From Saussurea involucrata (taxonomy: Eukaryota; Streptophyta; Magnoliopsida; Asterales; Asteraceae): a stretch of DNA of 64,000 nt. Within the stretch, counting starts at the first letter, position 1, and each line of letters opens with the position of its first letter. The notes under the pieces were generated by a model. That model worked only from the letters and a program-made list of their open reading frames with translations. It was not told where the DNA came from and did not search any database. The stretch spans positions 97,610,295 to 97,674,294 of the forward strand of contig CM066327.1 in NCBI GenBank assembly GCA_033807775.1, read 5' to 3'. Shown piece after piece: positions 34,373 to 45,535 of this stretch. Position numbers and translations under genes: made by a program.

Positions 34373-36704
34373 ATGACTACTAACACAAACACAAACTATA
34401 TTGATAATGGTTCTCTTGCAAAACCACCCAGATTTTCTAGAGATAACTTCAATCTATGGAAAAATAGGATGACACTCTTCTTAGAAGGTGTAGACCCTAC
34501 TATGCCTTACTACATCGAAAATGGCCAATATATTTATGTGGGAATTGATCCTGAAGTCCCAGGAACTGCCGATAGAGATGCCATTCCTGAAAGGTTGATT
34601 CCCATGGAAATTCATATGTGGACTGATGAAGATAAGAAGAAAGTGGCTATCGACACCAAAGCCAGATCCATTCTTTCCATGGCTCTTCCTGACGAAGTCT
34701 ACCATTCCGTCATGAACCTGAAATCCACCAAAGCCATGTGGGACACAATCTGTGTTCAGTATGAAGGTACATCTGAAGTCCCGGACTCACGAAAGATCAA
34801 CCTAGTAAGACAGTATGAAAGCTTCATTTATGGTAAGAATGAATCTCTCTCTGAAGTACATCAGCGGTTTAACGGTTTAATAATAGATATGAAAACCGTT
34901 GGTAAGGAATATTCTAACTTTGAAGTTTTGACAAAGTTCTTAGAATGTTTACCTGAAAGCTGGAACAATTATTCAATGTGTCTCAAGCTGTCAAAGGATC
35001 TTAAATCTATGACCCTTTCTACCTTATATGGCACGATGCTTAATCATGAGCAATCGAGTCATCTTAAGAAGATTCTTGTAACAGATTCCAAAAGCACCCC
35101 TGTTGCTTTAATCTCAGAGTCAGCTTCCACTCAGCGATCCACTATCACTATCACTGAGTTGGAGACTAACTCTGAATGCTCATCAGATCCTGACTCTTCA
35201 GATCTTGATGAATCTATGGCTCTCCTTTCTAATAAGTTCAGGAAATTCGCCAAAAAGAAAAGTTTCAGAGAGAATAAACCTCTTGCTATTATTGACAAGC
35301 CAAGATCATCAACTCCTGTTGATAAGGCTACTGCTACTTGCTATAACTGTGAAAAGATAGGACATTTTCCTAGCGAGAGCAGGTCAAAGAAAGTTTTTAG
35401 TAACTCAACTTTCTCCAAGAAATTCTCTAACCCCAGGTCTAGAGATGAAAAGTACAACAAGCTGAAAGAAAGGTATGCAAAGCTAAAAGGCTTTAAGAAG
35501 AAAGGCAAAGGCCTGATGGCTGCCTATGATTGGGCTGCTTCTGATGAAGAAGATTCATCAGACTCTGAAAATGGTGATGAGGCCAATCTCTGTCTCATGG
35601 CCAAAATCGATGAAGTGGAAGAAAAGTCTGACATTCCCTCTGCTTCATCTTCTACCAAGGTATCATCTTCTTTTTTTACCAATATATCAAATATTGATGA
35701 AGCTGATAGTCTTCGAAAGATCGATCTCCTAAATATTAGTTTATATGAAGCCATGAATGGAAAAACTGTTGTTGAATCAAAACCTTGATTTCGCTGAACA
35801 ACTTAAAATTTGCCACCTTCAAATAGAAAAGCTTTCTAAAATTGAAGAAGATTTAAGAGATCAAGTTCATATAAATCAGCTAGTCAAAATCGAACGCGAA
35901 GAAGCTATTGCTGCTTTGAAAGCTGAAAAAACTACTGTTGAAGGATGGTGTAAATCCTCATCAACGATCACTGAGATAATTAAGTCTCAGATTCCTCTGA
36001 GTGACAAACGTTGTATTGGTTATAAAGCTAACGCTGAAAAATCAACCACTGATCATTCCATGCTTAAGTTTGGAATGTTTGTCTCTTTTATCCCTGACAC
36101 TACATCTTCTCAGTGTTCCTCTTCAAAAAATCCTATCCCTGAGGAAATCTCTACCTTAGTTTCTAATGGTAAAGAGAAAATTATTTATCCAAAACCTCAG
36201 AAGGGTACCTTTGTACCTAAGCTGAATGCTTCTAAAGCTTCAGTGACTTATCCCTCTACTTCTAAGAACAAAATCCCTGGATTTATTCAGCGATCTACTC
36301 CTAGAATTAAAGTGGATATTATTGGTAAGAAATCCGAAGAACTGATTGTTCCTCCCATTTCCAATGCCAAAGGTATACTTTGTGTTGGTCCTGCTCATTT
36401 AAAACAAACGTCTCAGCATGCAAATGGTCCTAAAGCTACTTTTAGTTATAGGAAATGTTATCACTGTGGACATACAAATCATATTGCTAGTAAGTGCCCT
36501 ACAACCACCAAAGCTAAAAAGATAGATAAGGTGAAGATCAATGCCCCCAAGGCAAAGAAGACCACTGAGGTTAAGAAATTAACCAAAGTGAAAACTGACA
36601 AAGCTGAATCTTCAAAGGCTGCGAAGATTGCTGAACCTTCCACTTCCTCTACCACCACTGACAAATCAAAGCCCAAAATGAAATGGGTACCCAAGTCAAA
36701 CTAA
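34373..36704 (+). pseudogene. gag: RE9 gag, one frameshift
   Basis: ATG 34373 (MTTNTNTNYIDNGS), chosen because upstream codons lie in the LTR. N-terminal gag domain with FSRDNFNLWKNRM, ARSILSMALPDEVYHSV, ESLSEVHQRFNGL, FLECLPESW (residues 1-230). CCHC knuckle CYNCEKIGHFPSES near 35340 has lost its final Cys. Lys-rich patch, acidic DWAASDEED block, coiled coil, second knuckle CYHCGHTNHIASKC near 36455, basic tail, KWVPKSN. A two-base loss at about 35774 shifts the frame; otherwise open over about 770 codons, a long gag as in Sireviruses. Confidence 0.9.
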
Positions 36705-36722
36705 TCTTCCTTTGTTTGCAGG
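36701..36722 (+). promoter_or_regulatory. RE9 gag stop and acceptor-like gag/pol junction
   Basis: CTAATC (gag stop TAA 36702-36704), pyrimidine-rich spacer, TTTGCAG/GTT with the AG at 36720-36721. CTAAT also resembles a branch point. The spacer is one base shorter than in RE4 and RE11, so pol is out of frame with gag here. Confidence 0.5.
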
Positions 36723-39700
36723 TTAAGAAGGGTATCTGGTATCTCGATAGCGGATGCTCTAGACACATGACTGGTAAGAAGAACCTGCTCACTGAGTATA
36801 AGGAAGAGAAGGTCCCTCAGTGACCTTCGGTGGAAATGGAAAAGGCTATACCCGAGGGTTTGGTGTACTCTCTAATGCTACAACAACCTTCAGAAGAGTC
36901 GCATATGTTGAAGGACATAAGCATAATCTTCTAAGTATCAGTCAGCTTTGCTACATAGATAACAAAGTGATTTTCACTAAGGAATCCGGCTTTGTCGCTG
37001 ACAAAAAGGAGAAGATAGCTCTCAGAGGTAATCGTTTAGAAAATGTTTACGTTATAAACATGGACTCTACAACCACTGAGAACTCCTGTTTCTTCTCAAA
37101 AGCCTCATCTGATGTCAACTGGCTATGGCATAAGAGGCTCTCCTATCTCAACTTCAAGACACTGAATACTCTTTCTTCTAAAGAGTTAGTCACTGGTCTA
37201 CCTCAGCACTCATACGCCAAAGAGTCCTTATGTTCAGCGTGTGAGAAAGGGAAACAGACTAAAGCAAGCTTCAAGTCTAAGCAAGTTTTCTCAGTGTCAT
37301 CTCCTCAACAACTTCCCCATATTGATCTGTTTGGCCCTGTTAACAAACAATCCATCGCTGGAAAGAAATATACATGGGTCATAGTTGATGAATTCTCTCG
37401 CTATACTTGGGTAATGTTTCTCCGTTCTAAGAGTGTCACCCCTGAAGAACTCATCACCTTTGTTAGGAAAATGGAAGTCCTGAACAACATGATCGTTCGC
37501 TCAATAAGGAGTGATCATGGAACTGAATTCAAAAATAGTTCTCTTGATTCCTTCTTTGAAAGTAAGGGTATTTATCAGAACTTCTCTTCAGTGAGAACAC
37601 CACAACAAAATGGAGTCGCTGAAAGAAGAAATAGAACTATCATTGAAGTTGCACGTTCAATGCTCAGTGATTCTCACTTGCCTACTCAGTTCTAGGCAGA
37701 AGCTGTCAACACTGCTTGTTTCACTCAAAACAGGTCGCTGATCGTCAAAAGATTCAAGAAGACAGCCTATGAACTTTTTCATGGGAGAAAGCCTTCAATT
37801 AGCTTTCTTCACATCTTTGGATGTCAGTGTTTCATACTGAACAACAGAGATGCCCTTGGAAAGTTTGATCCTAACGCTGATGATGGAATCTTTCTTGGAT
37901 ATTCTTCAATCTCCAAAGCTTTCAGAGTCTTCAATCGAAGAAGACAGACTGTTGAAGAAACTATTCACGTCACTTTTGACGAATCCTGTTCAGCGAATTC
38001 TAGACCTTCTGCTGATACTAAAGAACTGAATCAATGGATGTTTTCTCATCTTGGTGATTCAGAAGACATTCCCACTCCTCCATCTCATACTCATCCCGCT
38101 GAAGATGATGGTCCTACTATCATCCCAAGCATACAGACTAGTGAAGCTGAAACATCATGGGTCTTAGCTGTTCCTATTAACACTATGCCTGCCACTGAAC
38201 CTTTTGTCTCAGACATACCATCTACTTCTCGACAATCAGTGAATGAAATACCATCCACACCTCTTCCTCTCTTGGCTGATATACCAGAAGTTGCTGAAGC
38301 CTCATCCTCAGCTCCTCAAGTTCAGGTTGGGTCAGCGACTTATGCTCCTGCTCAGCGATGGACTATCAATCACCATATTGAACAAATTCTTGGTGATCCA
38401 AACGCTGGTGTTCAGACTCGATGAAGGGCAGGTGATATTTGCTTATTTGTTAACTTTATTTCTCTAATTGAACCAAAGGAAACAGATGATGCCCTCCAAG
38501 ATCCAAACTGGGTCAGCGCTATGCAAGAAGAGCTGACTGAATTTGAAAGAAACAAAGTTTGGAAACTTGTTCCCCGTCCATCTGACAAGTCAGTGATAGG
38601 CACTAAATGGGTCTATCGAAACAAGTTGGATGAACATGGAACTGTAACCCGCAACAAGGCTCGACTTGTTGCTCAGGGATACAGACAAGAGGAAGGTATA
38701 GATTACGACGAAACTTTTGCTCCAGTGGTAAGACTAGAAGCCATTCGTCTTTTCTTAGCCTACGCTGTACACAAAGACTTCAAAGTTTATCAAATGGATG
38801 TTAAGTCAGCGTTCCTAAATGGAAAGCTGAATGAAGAAGTCTACGTGGAACAACCTCCAGGATTCTCAGATCCTAAGCATCCAGGTTATGTTTATAAAAT
38901 GGACAAGGCACTCTATGGCTTAAAACAAGCTCCTCGTGCATGGTATGACACTCTCTCTACTTATCTCCATATTGAAAAATTTGAGCGTGGTCAGATTGAC
39001 AAAACTCTATTTTTCAGGAAAGTAAAAGGTCATATTATTCTTGTTCAAATATATGTCGATGATATTATTTTTGGTTCTACTAACCCTGACATCTGTACTC
39101 GTTTCTCTGAAAGAATGAAAGCAGAGTATAAAATGAGTATGATGGGTGAGCTAACATATTTCCTTGGTCTTCAGATAAAACAAAATGAAAAGGGAACTTT
39201 CATTAATCAGGGAAAGTATGTTAAAGATATGCTGAAGAAATTTGATTTAACTAAAAGTTCAACTATGAAAACCCCTATGGCACCACCGCTGACACTAAAC
39301 AAGGATCCTTCTGGAATACCTGTTAATGTCACGACATACCGTTGGATGATCGGCTCTCTGCTGTATCTCACAGCTAGTCGACCTGATATTATGTACGCAA
39401 CCTGTTTGTGTGCATGATATCAAGCTGAACCTAAGGAATCTCATATGATCGTTGTAAAGCGAATCTTTCATTACCTTAAGGGTCCTCCTAACCTAGGTCT
39501 TTGGTATCCCAAAGAATCAGGATTTGATCTAATCGCCTATTCAGATAGTGATTTTGTAGGTTGTAAAATGGATAGGAAAAGCACCACAGGAGGCTGTCAG
39601 CTCCTGGGTGGAAAGCTGGTGAGTTGGACAAGTAAGAAGCAAAACTCAGTGTCCACCTCAGGTCTTGTGGATGAGAAATCAACTACTGGACTATGACCTT

Positions 39701-39955
39701 CAGCTCTCAAAAATTCCAATCTATTGCGACAGCACAAGTGCCATCGCTATAGCCAATAATCCAATGCTACACTCAAAGACGACACACATCAAAATCAGGT
39801 ATCATTTTATCAGAGATCATGTGATGAATGGTGATATAGAACTTCATTTTATCCCAACTGACTTTCAGTTAGCTGATCTGTTTACCAAGCGTCTTGATGA
39901 GACAAGATTCAACTTTATCATCAGCGAGCTTGGAATGTTGAACTTTGAAGAATAA
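36722..39955 (+). pseudogene. pol: RE9 pol polyprotein
   Basis: Protease WYLDSGCSRHMTG, a one-base loss near 36813, pre-integrase and integrase: WHKRLSY (second zinc-finger His replaced by Tyr), [38 protein letters not shown] for Trp at 37693, TGA for Arg at 38422. [27 protein letters not shown], catalytic IYVDD (39055). TGA for Arg at 39415. RNase H YSDSDF and KSTTGG; a 44-base deletion at about 39660 between CTCA repeats removes AEAEY to SCC. Ends LGMLNFEE, TAA 39953-39955. Confidence 0.95.
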
Positions 39956-40280
39956 AATCTTCAGCAATTCGCATTTGATCAACTACTGGACTATGACCTT
40001 CAGCTCTCAAAAATTCCAATCTATTGCGACAGCACAAGTGCCATCGCTATAGCCAATAATCCAATGCTACACTCAAAGACGACACACATCAAAATCAGGT
40101 ATCATTTTATCAAAGATCATGTGATGAATGGTGATATAGAACTTCATTTTATCCCAACTGACTTTCAGTTAGCTGATCTGTTTACCAAGCGTCTTGATGA
40201 GACAAGATTCAACTTTATCATCAGCGAGCTTGGAATGTTGAACTTTGAAGAATAAAATCTTCAGCAATTCGCATTTGATC
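39681..40280 (+). repeat. Exact 300-bp tandem duplication in RE9
   Basis: 39681-39980 and 39981-40280, with one difference seen (CAGAGATC versus CAAAGATC). It repeats the end of RNase H, the pol stop and about 25 bases after it. Three-base ATC homology at the joint. Confidence 0.95.
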
Positions 40281-40556
40281 AGGGGTAATAAGAACTTGTA
40301 TAACCTTTTCTATCATCTTCTCTCTGAACAAAATTGATTCGCTGATATCAAGGTACGCTCTCTCTTGCTCGCTGACGTTCGCCTAGAACAGAAAGATTTC
40401 AAAACAAATTGCATCGCTGAATATCTCTTCCTTATCAGTGATACTTTGAAATTTCTAAACATAACACTGATATTTCTAATCAATGCTTCATGTTTTCAAA
40501 ATGTCCCTGAGTTTTCAAAATCCTCAGAGACATCCTAAAATATGAAAGGACGTTTA

Positions 40557-40831
40557 TGACGTCATCCTAACGGATAAACCCTGGCACGTTCTTTTTCTGA
40601 CACACATTTGCATGTTTCGTTTTCTCATCCAATCAAATGCAAACACGTATCCGTGTCATCATGAAAAACTTTTCCCGCTCTTAGTTTTTCACTCTCTACC
40701 ATCACTATATAAACCCTTTCGAGTTTATATTTTTCCTTTACGCGAAAAACTTCTTCTTCAAGAAAAGAATTACTGTTGCATTTTCAACTACCGTTTCCAG
40801 AAACTGTTCATCATCTTCTTCGACAACAAAG
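40557..40831 (+). promoter_or_regulatory. RE9 internal promoter and leader exon of ORF3
   Basis: Palindromic TGACGTCA at 40557-40564, CCAAT at 40629-40633, ACACGTAT at 40643-40650 (G-box in RE4), TATATAA at 40706-40712, then a leader of about 95 bases to the donor at 40831/40832. RE4 keeps every element in the same order. 40281-40556 holds only CGCTGA-type motifs. Confidence 0.65.
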
Positions 40832-41222
40832 GTTAATATTCTCACTATTTTCCTACTTTAACTTGTTTCTGATCTTATTTTTGTTTTCAACAGATCAAAC
40901 AAAAGAAACCTTTTTTAAAATGAAATCATTTTCTTCTCGTGATTTTATGAACACAGCCTTCATGGTTGTTCTTCAAGTTTAAATCAAATTTTAAACTTGT
41001 TCTTCATTTGTTTTTCTAGAATCTCTTCTTCAAACAAAAACTGGAAAACACATACTCTCCATGTTTTGTATCTCTTTTTCAAAACAAGAAAAAACCCTAA
41101 TTTTCTTCAAGGCATTTTTTTGTCTGAATGAAATAGACAAAATTCAAAAATATCTGTTTGGAAAATCTTTCCACATTAAGACATTTTTGTTCATTTTCAT
41201 CGTGGTTACATGTGTTATACAG
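40832..41222 (+). other. RE9 ORF3 leader intron (391 bp)
   Basis: CAAAG/GTTAAT donor and TTATACAG acceptor two bases before the ATG; T-rich throughout. RE4 has the same at 386 bases. Confidence 0.6.
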
Positions 41223-41224
41223 AA

Positions 41225-43867
41225 ATGGTAACCTCTGAAGCTCCTTCTTCTAAAACCCCCACTACTGCTGAGAAAGTGATTCTCACCAAGGCTCCTCATG
41301 TCAAGTTCAAACTTGATAAGGTTACCTTCCAACACAACAACCACTATGCGCTTTTCGATATTCCTCAGAAAAAGCAAGTCACACATCTGGATGATGCTGT
41401 GAATTTTCTCAAAACCTGCTGCTTATCTACAACCCTGACTATTGTACCCCCTGCCCATAAATTCCTTTTAGCTCAGTTCTGGTATTCTGCCAGACGAGCT
41501 CAGGTTCCTTCACCCAAAGACCCAACGAAAATCGTTGATACCATCCTCTGTGACACCAAATTTGGAACCACCAAAATCAACCCTGCTATTATCAGGCGTG
41601 CACTGAACCTCCCGGCCGCTACCAAAGAAAAACGCTTTGTACCTCTCCCAAATCCCAAAAACCATGCTGATCGGGAAACAATCATTGCATTCTTTGATGC
41701 AATGAAGTATGTATGGGGAACAGGGAGAGATGAAAAACCCGAGAAGAAGCTGACCGCAATCAAAAACTCCATGATGCCAAGCGAGATGAACTTCATCTTC
41801 GCCCACTTGATAAGCTGTATGACAGCAAAAACCGGCTCCTCTGATCAAGCCGCTCAACCTCAGCAAGCCATGAGATATGCATTGCTGAAAGGTCTCCACG
41901 TTGACTGGGCATCGATCATCTACGACGATCTGGCATTCAGGGTGGACATGGTTGACAGACCAACATGCGTTCCATACCCCCGTTTCATCAGAGTTGTCTT
42001 TCTAAAAGGACTCGGGGACAAATACCCAAAAGAGGGTGATATGAGACTCTCTCGGGTTGGCCCTAAGGTGCTTGAATTCAACCCCATGCCAAACGAGGTA
42101 CGTCTCTTTACTCTCTTATCTCTTCTCAATCCTCCTTCTTCTACTTCTGCAGCTACCTCAGCGGAAATCCCCACCGCTGATACCCAAGTTGCACCCTCCA
42201 CTCCTTCTCGTAAAAGGAAACACTCTACTTCCCAACATGACTCCGAAAGGATCAAGAAAACCAAGGAGCAACCCTCCAAGCCATCAATGGCTGAAGACTC
42301 CACGACTCATTTTGTACAGGAGTCGCTGGATAGTTTCGTGGTACGCTCTGCCACAGCTGATAAAGCAACCCCTTCCATCCCAACCTCAGCGTCTCTAAAC
42401 GCTGATGTTATTAACTTGGAACATAACCCACCTCTTTCAGCCTCTCTACAGACTGGAGTGATTCTCAGCGGATCCAACGCTGAACCTCGCTCCCAACCAA
42501 TTTTCTCAACCTTTGTTCCTCCCACTCAATCTTTGAACACTCCACCAATTTTCCCACCGTTCTCTGGAACGCCCGTCATCATACATGATTTAGCTGCTGA
42601 TGCTCTACACATGATGATGGAGGCAAACTTAGGATCTGCAGGCACCTCCATACGCCAAGGAACTCTCGAAGATGACATGGAACACTACTCAGGTCTACAA
42701 AGTTTCGACAACTTTGCCAACCCGCCTGCATGTATACATAAAACCATACACATTCCTTTCTCTCAACCCCAAAATTCTGAGCTTTCCTCTGTTCATAAGT
42801 TATTTACTGTTACAGGTCCTAATTTGGGAGATATTCAACACTCCCTGAAAGATCTGGTGACAAAGGTGGATTCTTACAACACCACTCTCTCCACCAACTC
42901 TTCAGCGGTTACAGACGTTGGAGAGAATCTCAAAAAGCTGACCGACATTGTTGATAAGAAAGACTCCAGTGCTGATATGGAGAAGGTGGAGGGCAGCATT
43001 GGTCAATTTGCTACTACTCTCGCCAACAACTCCACAATCGTCAACGATCTCAACCTCACCAACACCACCCTTGCAACAAACTTCACCACACTGTCCAATG
43101 AAGTCACCAGCATTGGTTCTCTTAAGGGTGAGGTCTCCACGATCAAGACTGAGGTCTCCATGGTCAAAGATCTTCTTCAACAAGTACTCGATCGCCTAAA
43201 CACCCCAACTTGTGCTCCTTCGCATTTCACTCAGGCTGATCGAGAGGATCTTCAAAGTCTCAATCCTGTAATTTCTGGCCTAGAAGACAGAATCGCAGTG
43301 ATTGAAATCTGCATGGGAATCACTGGCCTAGAAGACAGTGACTCTCATGATGTTGCTGCGGACATTCCAACTACCTCCCCCACTCATCATGTGGAAGAGG
43401 GGGAGAAGAACGATGAAGGTCTTCCCCATAATGCTGAGGGGGAGACAAATGAAACTGCTACTTCTAAACCTCAGGGAGTTGAAAACCCTGAAGGAACCGA
43501 GAAACCTCCCTCTGTATCTGAGGGGGAGTAACTCGAAGAGCAACATGATGAAGTTGTTGCTGATGTTACCGAATCTTATGCTGACGAGGTCGAATCTGAA
43601 GAAGAAGCTGAAGACGATGAACCAATCGACATCGCTGATGATGAACCATCATCATCCCCTAAAAATAATGATGATGATGATGATGACGATTTATTCTTCG
43701 TCCAGCCTATCAAGACCGCCATAGCTCAAAAAGGGGTCGTGATAAAAGAACCATCAGGGGAGACGACTAAGACAAAACCTGCAGCATCTGAAGTTGATAA
43801 AGGCAAAAACAAAGACCTCGCTGCAGAAGACAATCTGTCTATCCTTCAGATAAAGCCAGTTTGTCAG
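41225..43867 (+). pseudogene. RE9 ORF3 exon 1, one stop
   Basis: ATG 41225 in GAAATGG. N-terminal domain with LTIVPPAHKFLLAQFW (residues 71-86), NPAIIRRALNLPAAT, SEMNFIFAHLISCM, QQAMRYALLKGLHVDWAS, YPRFIRVVF (to about 280). Basic bipartite-like SRKRKHS...ERIKKTK (42205-42268). Ser/Thr/Pro-rich linker with AEPRSQP (about 350-550). Coiled coil with LTDIVDKK, FTTLSNEV and KTEVSMVKDLLQQVL (42840-43190). Acidic tail with three GAGGGGGAG codings; CAA to TAA at 43529, then open to PVCQ. 768 codons before the stop. No signal peptide or hydrophobic helix. Unknown function. Confidence 0.85.
43397..43528 (+). repeat. Three GAGGGGGAG motifs inside RE9 ORF3
   Basis: At 43397-43405, 43436-43444 and 43520-43528, each reading Glu-Gly-Glu. 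Confidence 0.85.
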
Positions 43868-44025
43868 GTACAATATCTCCTCTTCCCTTATACTGCATCC
43901 CTCCTCTATCCCTTCTCAATCTCAGTTCTCCTCTCCAAAAAACCTCTATACACTTAACCATATTCTTTTCTCTATCTCTTTCTTCCCAAATGATCTTACT
44001 TAAATGATAGATGTGTTTCAGCTAG
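43868..44025 (+). other. RE9 ORF3 second intron (158 bp)
   Basis: TGTCAG/GTACAATATC donor, TTTCAGCTAG/TCC acceptor, pyrimidine-rich. Joins PVCQ to SSPLFEDP in phase 0. Confidence 0.7.
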
Positions 44026-45270
44026 TCCTCTCCCCTGTTTGAGGATCCTGCTGAAGACTCTCCTGCTACAACTCCAACAATCCCAGCCACAAGAGCTGAA
44101 GAAATAATCCCGGTCTTGGATATAATCATTGAGACCGATGAACCTGAAGAACAGCTGCTCTCTCACAAAAACAGACCTTCCTTGGCTCCTCAAAAGCTAA
44201 GTGAAGAGGATCAGAAAAAGAGAGATGAAATGATCAAGAAGCATGAGGATCAGCGAATCATCCTTCCTCGTGACAAAGTCCCTGCTCCTAAGTTCAGACT
44301 AACAAGGAAAGAATACACTGATCACCTCAGAGATGAAAGGTTACTCGCCGAACGAAGGGAAGCTGAAGAAAAAGATAAGGCCCTCGCCATCCAGCTTGCC
44401 CAACAATCAGTGAAAGACCCTGAACTGAAAAGAACTCCCATTGAAGTCCAACGTCAGTTATGGGAAGACGCCCAGAAGATCGTCGAAGAAAAGACCAAGG
44501 TATCTGATTCTACTTTGGAATGGTGCAACGAAAGACTGAACTATTGATCTCGGCCATCCAGAATCAACAAGGTACTTATCAAGGGAAAATCGACCATAGG
44601 CGTTCCTGTCGTTGAAGTTGACATATTCAAAGAAGATGGTTCCATGCAACACATCTATGCTGCTACAATCAAAAAGTACGGTCTCTCTGAATGGTTGGAA
44701 ATGCGAATAGCCATTCAGCGATCTCGTTCACAATATAAGAGCCATGTCGACAAGATTATAAATTCTCAGATCGACTTAGTCTCTTCGGCTGTGGATATTC
44801 CTCCTCCTTCTCCTATTCAAACTCAACAAAGAAGGGCCTCTACAAAGAAAAATACAAAACCTTCAGATCCATGTCCTCCTATCCGGAACGAAACAGGTAT
44901 TGGTTTCTCACGTGCTGAAGTACTTGGTCCTGAACCTGGCCTCTCAGCGCTTGACACCTCCCTGCCCCCTGGTGAACAATTCATCCCTGGAAAAGTCATA
45001 AGCGAACCATATGGTATATTCTTTCACGACTATGACGGAGGAAAACGTTTTCAACGCATCTCTGAGCTTCCCATTACTCCCATCAAACAGCTCAAGGATC
45101 TCATCTATTGGTGTGAATTCAGACACGACCTTCAGGCATGATACCTCAAGCCCTTGATCTTTGAAGAAGCAAAGAACAAACGAGATCAAGGAGTAAAGGT
45201 CCCTGACTAGAACATTCCCACATCAAAGACCCTTGATGAACTTCTCGTTAAGGAAGAACCTTATAGCTGA
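44026..45270 (+). pseudogene. RE9 ORF3 exon 2
   Basis: SSPLFEDPAED, EIIPVLDI, NRPSLAPQKLSEEDQKK, a charged helix with ERREAEEKDKALAIQLAQQ, TPIEVQRQLWEDA, then stop TGA 44545; continues VPVVEVDIFKEDG, SEWLEMRIAIQ, IRNETGIGFSRAEVLG, ISELPITPIKQLKDLIYW, a TGA at 45139 and a TAG in the terminal PDWNIPTS equivalent. Compared with RE4 it has extra residues around EQFIPGKVISEPYG. Together with exon 1 the ancestral protein was about 1,250-1,300 residues. Confidence 0.75.
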
Positions 45271-45535
45271 TAGGATTGCCTTGTAATTCCTCCTTCTTTA
45301 TCAGCTAATATCTTTTGTACTTGTAATTATTATTTGTTGTACTTGTAAATTTTCCACTTCCCTGTGTATCCTTTACGAAGTTTAAAGAAAAATACAACGA
45401 ATGTACTTTACTCCATCAGTACTGAAAAAATCCTAGAAAACAGTAAAAGGGACAAATATTTTATAAGTTCTTTTTATCCTTATGTTTTCATACTTAGCAA
45501 TTTTCCTTCATTGCTATGTCAATATCAAAAATCCT
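45271..45535 (+). other. RE9 3' untranslated region with deleted PPT
   Basis: Parallels 8575-8840 of RE4 but the AGGGGGAGAT tract and the first 40 LTR bases are replaced. At the joint AAAATCCTAGAAA (45526-45540) repeats AAAATCCTAGAAA from 45427-45440, suggesting templated filler. Confidence 0.7.

Noticed and set aside
42057..42398. Long alternative frame over RE9 ORF3, rich in Leu
   Set aside because: A shadow of ORF3; the hydrophobic look comes from frame-shifted CTC/CTT codons, and equivalent shadows appear in RE4 and RE11.
43868..43957. Hydrophobic YLLFPYTASLLYPFSISVLL segment as a membrane anchor of ORF3
   Set aside because: It is translation of the second intron. Splicing to SSPLFEDP keeps the frame and removes it. 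If the intron is not spliced, this would be a C-terminal anchor and the env-like idea would return.
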